This document shows positions 53,550 through 62,076 of a stretch of DNA of 64,000 nucleotides, piece by piece. This stretch comes from Picochlorum sp. 'celeri'. Its lineage: Eukaryota > Chlorophyta > Trebouxiophyceae. Position 1 is the first letter of the stretch, and the number at the start of each line of letters is the position of its first letter. The translations under genes were made by a program, and so were the position numbers. Location of the stretch: contig JAACMV010000023.1 of NCBI GenBank assembly GCA_010909725.1, forward strand, positions 496,001 through 560,000, in the 5' to 3' direction. A model generated the notes under the pieces. It saw only the letters and a list, made by a program, of their open reading frames with translations, ran no database searches and had not been told where the DNA came from.

Positions 53550-55917
53550 TTACATTGAAAAGTTTGTGCACCGCTCTATGCCATTAGATATTAGCGTGAC
53601 GAGTTCAGGGACTATCTCATCCACAGGTTTTGGTCCAGCAAACACTGTTGTTCCAGCTACAAGCGCATTTGCTCCCGCCTGCGCGACTAATGGAGCATTT
53701 TCAAGGTTGATACCGCCATCCACTTCAATGTTTATCTTACTATTACATCTGCGTAATGCTTCTACCTTGGGGAGTACGCTTGGCATGAATTTCTGCCCAC
53801 CAAAACCTGGCTTGACACTGAGAAGCAGAACGGTATCAAGTATGTTCTCATGAACCAAAGGGAAGATCATTTCTGCATCTGTTTCTGGAGCAAGTGCAAT
53901 GCCGACTTGCATTCCAGTTGATTTGACCTTGGAGATCAGCTGTCGCGCTTTCTGCAGATCATAATCCACTCCTAGGGTCTCAAAATGGAATGTAAATTGA
54001 CTTGCACCTGCCTTGTGCATATCTGCAGGATATTTAAAAAGTGCTTCAATTTCCATAAGCACGCAACAAGGACAATGAAAAAATTTTCATACCATCTACA
54101 TAATTTTGCGGATTCAGAACACACAAGTGGCAATCCAGAAATGCATCTGTATGCTTTCTCAGAGACTTGACAACTGGTGGCCCTATTGTCAAGTTTGGAA
54201 CAAAATTTCCATCAAAAATATCCACATGAATCCATTCAGATCCTGCACGATAGACGGCTGCAACTTCTTGGGCTAAATTTGCAAAATCTGCCGAGAGAAT
54301 GGAAGGTGATATGATTGGGCGGAGCCCTTTCACAGAAGCTGCCATTTTCCTCTTCCTTGATGCCACAGTTTGTCGGGAATTTGCCAAGCTGTGATACAGA
54401 GTCTTATATTGCTTCAAATAGGAGTCATATACTGCTTTCATATCTGGGTTAGGCTTTACCACCCTTTCTACGTGGACCATGGCTTTCACTGCAGATGATA
54501 CATCCTCGAATAAATTTGCTCCAACTGCAGCTAAGATGGCAGAGCCAAGGCACGGGGCATCAGATACCTTTGTGAGCACGAAAGGAATCTGGGATACATC
54601 GGCATGACACTGAAGCCACAGCTCCGACTTAGTTGGACCTCCAGCCACTACAATCGATTCTGGGCTGTAAGATCCTTTCCTCATGGCTTCAAGGACACAT
54701 TCCGTTCCATAGCAGACTGCCTCAATCAAAGAACGATATAGATGAGCACGTGTGTGGGCGAGGCTCAATCCAGTGATAGCCCCTCTCGATAAAGGATCAG
54801 TGAAAGGAGTTCTATTACCCTGAAAATGATCCAAACTGAGTACCCCGTCACATCCAGGTGCAACTCCCTCAGCCTCCCTGTTCAACACTTCATAATCTTC
54901 AGAGAGAAGCCTTTTCAACCATGCAAGGATGCTTCCCGTGGAGGTCTGACCACCTTCAACAATGTTCACGCCATCAATCACAGCATTTCTGTACGTTCCC
55001 CATACACCTGGTGATTCAAACATCCTGTCTGTACAGCCCAGGTGCAAATGACTGGACCCAGTGAGTAATGCCATCTGGCCTGGTTTAATGACCCCGAGAC
55101 CAATCATGCCAACAAAAGCATCTGCCCCACCTTGTGCAACAGGCATCCCTTGAACCAGTCCTAGTTCTGACGATGCCTTCTCGCTCAAACCACCGACAAT
55201 ATCACCAAGCTTGAGAACATCTTTGGGCCACTTTTGCATCAAATCAAAAATGCCCAACGACTGCAGCAGAGATTCTGGCCACCCTCTCTCTGCATCATAG
55301 TGCCAGCGGATGGTCATATTGTTGATTGAGCCGCACATTCTTCCAGTAAGATAGTGGTTCACATAATCCTGATACTCAACAATATACGCAGCCTGTTCAT
55401 ACACAGCAGGCTCATTCTCTTTCAACCATAGAGCTTTTGGAACCATCCATTCCGCCGAAACAGGCCCCATACCCCCATTATTAACCCGTAATGCGGGATC
55501 ATCCAGCTGTGATATACGATCAGCCTGTTCTGCGCTTCTCATGTCCATCCACAGTATCGCAGGCCTAAGAGCTACCCCAGCCTCATCCAGAGCAACAACT
55601 GTACAGCATGTTGTATCGACACACATGCAGGCTATATCAGAGGTATTAACTCTAGACGTCTCAATAACACCCCGGACAGCCTTCTTCAGGCTCTGCAACA
55701 TCACATGCAAGGAAAAGTATCAGCAAAACTCTTGACTCCACTGTTTCTCAGGACGCACCTCTATCCAATCAGATGGCGTTTGCTCCGCCCATGAAGGCTG
55801 AGGATACGTAGTATCATATGGGGCAGAATATACAGCCAATTGGCTCCCTTGTAGATCAAATAGGGAGGCTCGAAGGCTCTCAGTGCCTCCATCAATGCCA
55901 AGAACGTATTTACCCAT
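53550..55917 (-). CDS. Fused D-ribulokinase (FGGY) and ribulose-5-phosphate 3-epimerase
   Basis: Three exons: 55917-55759, 55692-54093 and 54022-53550; 743 residues. The FGGY kinase half (1 to about 495) opens VLGIDGGTESLRASLFDLQG and has ILWMDMRS, GGADAFVGMIGLGVIKPGQM, DHFQGNRTPFTDPLSRG and VVAGGPTKSELWLQCHADVS; the FQGNRTP motif is typical of D-ribulokinases. After a short Ser/Arg/Lys linker comes a complete 240-residue epimerase from Met503: ISPSILSADFANLAQEV, HVDIFDGNFVPNLTIGP, LDCHLCVLNP, SVKPGFGGQKFMP, NIEVDGGINLENA and ALVAGTTVFAGP. All metal ligands and catalytic acids appear intact. No transit peptide precedes the kinase, so the enzyme is likely cytosolic. Together the halves would turn D-ribulose into D-xylulose 5-phosphate. 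The fused frame is uninterrupted within exon 2. Confidence 0.9.
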
Positions 55918-56168
55918 GTCGTATCACAATTGCACAGCGCGCTAGACCACAATTTCGAAACTATTTAAATGATAGTCTACAATCGAGATGGATGTCACCC
56001 CATAATAGGCTTTTGGCCCCATCTTCCAATCTTTCATCTTCCGTAAAAAAGGCGAGCAAAGAATCGATGCTTGATATCAACTGCATGAATCACATCAACA
56101 GCTGATATGGCAGATGCTTTCTATATCAATTTTGTGTTACATCCATTCCTGATCCGCAGAAGAGACGG

Positions 56169-56888
56169 ATGAAGAACTGTATGCTTTCGAGTGTTTCGTC
56201 CACACAACTCCGTGGTTATCCCACGAGATGTGTCGCGCAGAAAGGCCATCGAATTAAGAGAAGTGTTATTGTTAGATGTGCCCAAAACGATGCGACTACA
56301 GATAGAAGGAGCATCATGCTTGCAGCAGGTGCCTTGAGTCTTACAACAGGAAGTCAGAAGCGAGCTTTTGCTGGGGATTCTCCTGATTTGACAATCACAG
56401 ATAAGGTATACTTTGATATGACAGTAGATGGATCAGATGTGGGAAGGATTGTGTTGGGGCTTTATGGAAATACAGTCCCTAAAACTGTGAAAAACTTTGT
56501 TGAACTCAGCACAGGGAGTCCAGGATATGGTTACAAAGGGTGTTCGTTCCACAGGGTGATAAAATCCTTTGTCTTGCAAGGCGGCGACTTTACTGCGGGT
56601 AACGGGACAGGGGGAAGGTCAATATATGGGAGGACATTCCCAGATGAGAATTTTGAAATACCTCATTTCACTGGCTGTCTATCCATGGCAAATGCTGGGA
56701 AAAATACCAATGGCTCACAATTTTTCATCACTCTTGACGAGACGAGTTGGTTGAATGGAAAGCATGTTGTGTTTGGAAAGGTTGTTGATGGCATGGATGT
56801 TGTGCGAACAATTGAAAACGTTCCCACCTCTCCTAGAGGGAATCAACCCCTCAGACCAGTTATTATTAAAGATTGTGGCGTTTTATAA
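56169..56888 (+). CDS. Thylakoid-lumen cyclophilin
   Basis: 239 residues, ATG 56169, single exon. Transit peptide rich in Ser/Arg, then a twin-arginine lumen signal ([14 protein letters not shown] at 45-58, AFAG cleavage region ~69). The cyclophilin domain has the active site [32 protein letters not shown] and [13 protein letters not shown], so isomerase activity is expected. Similar to the plant CYP20-2 type from memory, which assists thylakoid complexes. Divergent from the fusion gene with a 251-bp promoter. Confidence 0.92.
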   Translation: MKNCMLSSVSSTQLRGYPTRCVAQKGHRIKRSVIVRCAQNDATTDRRSIMLAAGALSLTTGSQKRAFAGDSPDLTITDKVYFDMTVDGSDVGRIVLGLYGNTVPKTVKNFVELSTGSPGYGYKGCSFHRVIKSFVLQGGDFTAGNGTGGRSIYGRTFPDENFEIPHFTGCLSMANAGKNTNGSQFFITLDETSWLNGKHVVFGKVVDGMDVVRTIENVPTSPRGNQPLRPVIIKDCGVL

Positions 56889-57203
56889 GTCCTGTGTGGA
56901 TCACATATGAAGACATTATCAACTATTGCGGCGTCTGATGCTGTGTAATCAACAATTCTAGCGTGATACTTGCCGATTCCGAGATGACGTATCTGATTGC
57001 AATCTGCGACATCTGGGCGAGACGAGAGCCACACACAATACGAGTCACGAAAACACCTACTATCAGTTTGTTTTTAAATTTGACACATATTCGTTAATTA
57101 TATTTCATTTGAGGAGGATATTTCATAGAAGAAAGAGGATTCTGAGGTCAGCGCACGTTGCTGTCAATTCATCACATCTCTTCACGTTCCAAAGTGAATT
57201 GCT
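56889..57203. promoter_or_regulatory. Intergenic region, cyclophilin to zinc-finger protein
   Basis: 315 bases with AT-rich stretches. One TGACGT core near 56983. No gene or RNA recognised. Confidence 0.4.
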
Positions 57204-57722
57204 ATGTTCAGCCTTGGACATACACGCAGCGATTTTTATGTTGTGATTACAAAAAATAGCTATGGTTCAAGGCCGGTGCGGCCGAGTAGGGTTCTCTGTG
57301 GAAGGAGGCGTGCTACTTGTCTCGGGAGGTCAGTTCCACGCCTTGGAGGGCTGAACCCAGCGAAAAGAGGACTTACATGTACTTGCTATAGTGTATTAGA
57401 TGTCTCTGATTCCGCGACGTCGTCGATAATGCTGGCTGGTCAGATTGCTTCTGCCCTTGCCTGGACTGCGGTTGCATGGATTGGATACCAACTCGTGTTA
57501 CAGAGCGGCAATGGAGAACCTGGAGCTCGAGAATGCGAAACATGTGGAGGTACTGGCGTTGTAGATTGTTTCTGTACACGATGGAGTGATGGGGACAGTC
57601 GTGGGTGTGGAACATGTGGGGGTAGTTTAAAGATGGCCTGCAGCAGCTGTGGTGGTGGCGGTACTGCTGTGCCAATCCTGGGCAAGGTGTACATTAAGGA
57701 CGAAAAAGACTATAGGCTCTAA
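57204..57722 (+). CDS. Plastid membrane protein with DnaJ-type cysteine-rich zinc domain
   Basis: 172 residues, single exon, ATG 57204. A basic transit region is followed by one membrane helix around 76-100 (MLAGQIASALAWTAVAWIGY). Then comes a compact zinc domain with eight cysteines: Cys111-x2-Cys114, Cys122-x-Cys124, Cys135-x2-Cys138 and Cys146-x2-Cys149 with CGGTG and SSCGGGG repeats. Small plastid proteins with this zinc domain (BSD2, LQY1, PSA2) act as assembly factors or thiol-disulfide carriers of photosynthetic complexes. This one has the membrane anchor N-terminal to the domain and one CxC pair instead of CxxC. A precise orthologue is not assigned. Confidence 0.82.
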   Translation: MFSLGHTRSDFYVVITKNSYGSRPVRPSRVLCGRRRATCLGRSVPRLGGLNPAKRGLTCTCYSVLDVSDSATSSIMLAGQIASALAWTAVAWIGYQLVLQSGNGEPGARECETCGGTGVVDCFCTRWSDGDSRGCGTCGGSLKMACSSCGGGGTAVPILGKVYIKDEKDYRL

Positions 57723-57855
57723 ATTGTTATTTATTTATTGTATATTATCATGCATATATGAGTAGATTGTAATGCACACGAGTTGGACATTTGAAAATTC
57801 TTCTGAGAACCATTTTAAACAAACAAAAAAAAAAAACAGAGACCATTATTGTTGT

Positions 57856-58529
57856 TTATGATCCAGGCATTGGGATGGATTGAGGGTGCTTACTCGGCGA
57901 TAGTACGTAGTTCAATCCATAGAGTAATGGATTTTCAATTGGAGGATCTCGGAGCTGGACATTGTCTACTGTATGCTCATAGATTTTCCCCTTCTTGTCC
58001 AGTTTGTATGTAGAAATCCCATCTATTCGGCCTTCTGCTTCCCACCATACTCGAGGATATCCATTTACTTGCCACCTCATCTTAATTATGTACTCTTCTG
58101 GCTGCCATATTCTCAAAATATCGACATGCATGTGCTTGAAAAAAAGCTGTCCATGGAATCTCAAGGACCAAAATATAATCTTGTAATTCTTAATGCCCCT
58201 AAACTCCAATCTAGAATCCTTGAATACGATATCCTCGCGATAAATACTATCTGCAAAACAAGTATACGGTCAACTACCATTAGGAGACACTGCCTTCTTC
58301 TAACCTCACCAACCAACGTACAGTCAAACTCTTTTCGAAACAGTTGAGGAATATCTTCCCTCAAAGTTCGTATAGCATCGCCCATATTTGCATAATAATC
58401 CTCTTCCTTGTCCTCCTGGGGATCAGGCGACGTATGTTTCGCAGAAAATTCGGCACTCTTCGTTTCTGTGGCTTCCAAGAAGGGCACGGTCGAGAGAGTC
58501 GCCCCTCGACATGTATCTAACACAGCCAT
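57856..58529 (-). CDS. DUF2358-type plastid protein, 5' end unresolved
   Basis: The last exon 58250-57856 and the exon ending at 58310 join (phase 1, GTGAGG donor) into a DUF2358-like domain: AIRTLREDIPQLFRKEF, DSIYREDIVFKDSRLEFRG, NYKIIFWSLRFHGQLFF and GISTYKLDKKGKIYEHTVDN. The family is NTF2-like, nuclear-encoded and usually plastid-located, of unknown role. The first exon may begin at the ATG at 58529 (204 residues) or further upstream, for example after an intron with the ATG at 58742; the frame stays open to 58838. Confidence applies to the domain; the start is provisional. Confidence 0.72.
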
Positions 58530-59179
58530 GCCTGGAACAAAGATTTCACATCTTTGTATTCCATCTAATCTATAGGAAGAGTCCCTTCCAATATGCTGCG
58601 TCTGGTCTCGTCGACCACGGAAGACAGCATCGCCAGTCCTTGTCTGAGGCACCCACGGATGCAGGGATGCCTGTTCACATTGTACTCTTCCTCTAATATA
58701 TTGCGAATTTTTATGCAGAAGAGTTCCACCTACCCTCCTCATCGGAAAGATGGGCACGGAGAATTCAGCAGACCCGAGCAACAGTTCAACGCTCTCTTCA
58801 ATTGTCGACTCCAACACAAATTCAATTGAGAAGAACAATAATTACATTAAACTGTACCACTCGGGCACTTTCTTGTGACTATAAGCTCGTGTCGACAGAT
58901 TTGTGGATGATACCTGACTCCACACAGGACTAGATGCATCTTGTCCAGCTGGCACACTCGTGACACGCATAGTACACGTTTCACATTCATTGTTAAGGAG
59001 GTAGAAAGATTCTCAGGCTCTGAAGCTACCCTATCCATGAAGGAGTGCCATGCATGAGCAGAAGGTTGATATCATATGTTCATGCAGTTCAGTAGTACCA
59101 CGCCATCACCCTAATGCTGCGACTTTATATCACACACGCTTGATAAAAACACGTAAAATTTATATATGATAGTAATTTT

Positions 59180-60124
59180 ATGAAGATGGAGGGAATTGAA
59201 AGGAAGAAAGCGTCAGCTTTCTTGCTAGCTACAAATGAGTTGATGGCTGAGAATTTTCAACGCGACATGGATAGGTTGCGCAAAGAACTACGTCAAGTAA
59301 AGTTTGAGAATCATATGTTGAGGATAAAATGCGGTGATATTGCTGAAATTCTCACAGCAGAGGACAGTCTGTACCAAAAGGATGGAGACGTTTCTGCCTT
59401 TAAAAGAAGCATTGCGTCTTGGGGAGAGGTTAGTGCCTTTCTACCTGAGAGACAAGTCAGATTTTTCAAAAAAATCTTCCTGTTTGCCATTCAGTCTGAA
59501 ATAGTACGAGAGCGCGATGCAGGGGAGGTTGTTTTCGATATCATGTCTCCTATATCTGCCCTGAAAGCCATGGTGAATGAATACTTGTCTCGTCAAGTGT
59601 GCATTTCTCAGACAGAGTTGAATGATTTTCTAAATTTGATATGCTCTATCATCTGCCTGCGAGAATACAATATTAGACATGACGATATGCAAGGGATTGT
59701 GGAGATTTTCAAAAATGTGATTCTTCTGACATGCAACAACTGTCCAGCAGCTGACAGTTTCTTGGGAGTCCTCATGGGGAACTGCGTCTCTGGAATTTTC
59801 ACTACCTACGTTGCATGTCAGATGTGTGAAGAAGTATCAGATAGTTTGGTGGGCCAGTCACTCGGAAAAGCAGCTGCCATGGATAGCACACCCAAGTTAC
59901 TTTATTGTTTGGTTCGCATATGTCAGGCATGCCTGTCAAATTTATCAGAGTGGTGCCGACAAACGGATCCCAAAGAGGTGATGATCGAAGATATTGCGAA
60001 TAATGTCTCGAAAATATCTGGGCATTGTGATGTTCTAAGTGCTATGTATCCAGAGGCAGCAATTGAGGGCAAGCGGTGCTCTTGCATTCTGGTTGCCTGC
60101 CTTCAGGCAATGCAACAATACTGA
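59180..60124 (+). CDS. Helical protein with N-terminal coiled coil, unknown
   Basis: 314 residues, single exon, ATG 59180. Residues 5-55 are charged and heptad-like (ENFQRDMDRLRKELRQVKF). The rest is predicted to be a string of hydrophobic helices with many cysteines (about fifteen), for example LNLICSIICLREYNIRH and LLTCNNCPAADSFLG. No catalytic motif or transmembrane helix is clear. I do not recognise the family; a scaffolding or meiotic/cytoskeletal protein is possible but not shown. The stop is 43 bp from the convergent eIF2-gamma stop. Confidence 0.6.
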   Translation: MKMEGIERKKASAFLLATNELMAENFQRDMDRLRKELRQVKFENHMLRIKCGDIAEILTAEDSLYQKDGDVSAFKRSIASWGEVSAFLPERQVRFFKKIFLFAIQSEIVRERDAGEVVFDIMSPISALKAMVNEYLSRQVCISQTELNDFLNLICSIICLREYNIRHDDMQGIVEIFKNVILLTCNNCPAADSFLGVLMGNCVSGIFTTYVACQMCEEVSDSLVGQSLGKAAAMDSTPKLLYCLVRICQACLSNLSEWCRQTDPKEVMIEDIANNVSKISGHCDVLSAMYPEAAIEGKRCSCILVACLQAMQQY

Positions 60125-60167
60125 GACTCGTGGGTATGTCTTTTTACAAAATATCATTATTATGTCT

Positions 60168-61935
60168 TTATTTCAAATCCAATGTAAGTCCTTTCTGGAT
60201 TTGACCCCATCCAATCAGTCTCCAGTGCTTTTCCACCCTTCTGCTCAAGGCAATCTTTTCACCCTCTTTAGTGCACACTGGTGATGTTAATTGAAGCTTT
60301 GCCAAATCATGTTTGACAGCCAAAACCCTTGCTCCAGTACACATAGATCCAATATTCAACATTAAAATCTCATTCTTGCTCAATTTGCTGACCTTTCCTT
60401 GCTTCTGCTCTCCCTGAGTTCGAACTCCCAACAAGCGCCTCAACAAAAAGAAGTTGATCTCTAGTTCCGTGAAAACATCTGGTAATGCGCCCACCTCTCC
60501 TAAAACTTGTCCAACAAGACGATCTGCTCTAGTTAATGTTGGATCGACGGCAGTTCCTACACCGATCAGGCCACCAGGGACAGCATATTGGAGAGAGTTT
60601 TGCTCTGCAAACAAGGAAACAATTCTGGAAAAGATTGGAATACACTTGATTGCACCTGATGAGTCCTTTGTGACAATACCAGGTCTAATCTCGATTTCTT
60701 GCCCGTTTCTCAATACACCCTGTAACGCACGAGGTAAAGAGTTTAAAAATTGGCTCAAACAGTGCATTCTTTGAACAGAATTTTGCAGTGTGGATTGAGC
60801 TGCAAATTCAGATGATAATCCTTTCGCTCACCAAAAGGCACCGCATTCAATCTACCTTAGCGTGACGAGAGGCTCCTTCATACCATTCTCAGGAGCCTCT
60901 GCTTTTTGCTAGGCATACAGGCAAAACAGAAAATTTGAGGACGCACCTGGAGAATACTGCCACCTGCAACCCCACCTTTCAGATCATCAACCTCTGAACC
61001 CGGTTTGTTAACGTCAAATGATCTAATGACAATCATTTGTGGAGGAGAGGTGAAATCTCTAACTGGAACTGGAATTTTCTTCACTATATATTCACACACA
61101 GCATCGATATTATACTTGAGCTGTGCTGAGATTGGAACTATTGGGGCAGACTCAGCGATAGTTCCTTGAATAAACCTCGAGATTGACTCGTGTTGATTTA
61201 AAGCTACTGCTTCGGTCACCAAATCGACTTTATTTTGAAGAATGATGATGTGCTCAAGTCTCATAATTTCAACAGCAGCTAAATGTTCAGACGTTTGAGG
61301 CTGTGGACAGGGTTCATTTGCCGCAATCAGAAGCAAAGCGCCATCCATTACAGCTGCTCCATTCAACATTGTTGCCATGAGAATATCATGCCCTGGGCAA
61401 TCAACAAAAGAGACGTGTCGCAGAAGCTCCATCTCTGCTTCCTCAAACCCAGGAACTTCACACTTGGGAGAGTCTTCTTTGGAACTTCCATACGCACGGT
61501 ACTTGGATGGCCTAGGACATTTTGGATCTTTGCATGCATAAATTTTAGCATTTGCATACCCAAGCTTAATCGTAATATTACGCTCTAACTCGTTCTTGAA
61601 ACGAACAGTTTGGACGCCAGAGATGGCCTTTACCACAGTCGACTTACCATGAGCCACATGCCCAATAGTACCTATAGAAAGGACAATCGCAATCAGTTTA
61701 TTAAATCCATCATCTCAGAGCCTTGAATCACGCATGATCTCTCGTACCGATATTTATAGTCGCCTGACGTGAAATGACTTCTGGGGAGAGCGGTGTCAAC
61801 TTTGACACGTCCAGAGTGAGCAAATCCTACAGCAAATAGTGATTGTTGGAGAAAATCGACTTCGCAATACGGATATATGCGCATGCCAAGGTGTACCTGC
61901 TCCATCAGGCCCGACTCGTTCTTGCTGGCCGCCAT
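60168..61935 (-). CDS. EIF2G: Translation initiation factor eIF2 gamma subunit
   Basis: Four exons: 61935-61897, 61826-61748, 61671-60947 and 60719-60168; 464 residues. It begins [20 protein letters not shown] and has the GTP-binding motifs [36 protein letters not shown] and LQNKVDLV, with [12 protein letters not shown] and [19 protein letters not shown]. The C-terminal domains include [19 protein letters not shown] and the final [18 protein letters not shown]. It carries initiator Met-tRNA to the ribosome. The third intron (60720-60946, 227 nt) is much longer than its neighbours and contains a perfect 10-bp stem (listed separately). Confidence 0.96.
60868..60900 (-). other. Intronic hairpin in eIF2-gamma, 10-bp perfect stem
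   Basis: Arms AGAGGCTCCT (60868-60877) and AGGAGCCTCT (60891-60900) are exact reverse complements around a 13-base loop. It lies in the unusually long third intron of eIF2-gamma. It could be part of an intronic ncRNA or a splicing-control element; no snoRNA boxes were recognised. Confidence 0.55.
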
Positions 61936-62076
61936 GGTTGTACTCGTCAACTCTTTCAAAACAGATAATCGTATATTTTATAGTTATATTTCTTACAACG
62001 CGGCAGTCAGGAAGAGAGATGGCATGTATTGCGACGCAATACCATCAGAGGGAGGCGGCGACCCATGAATGCTCAC

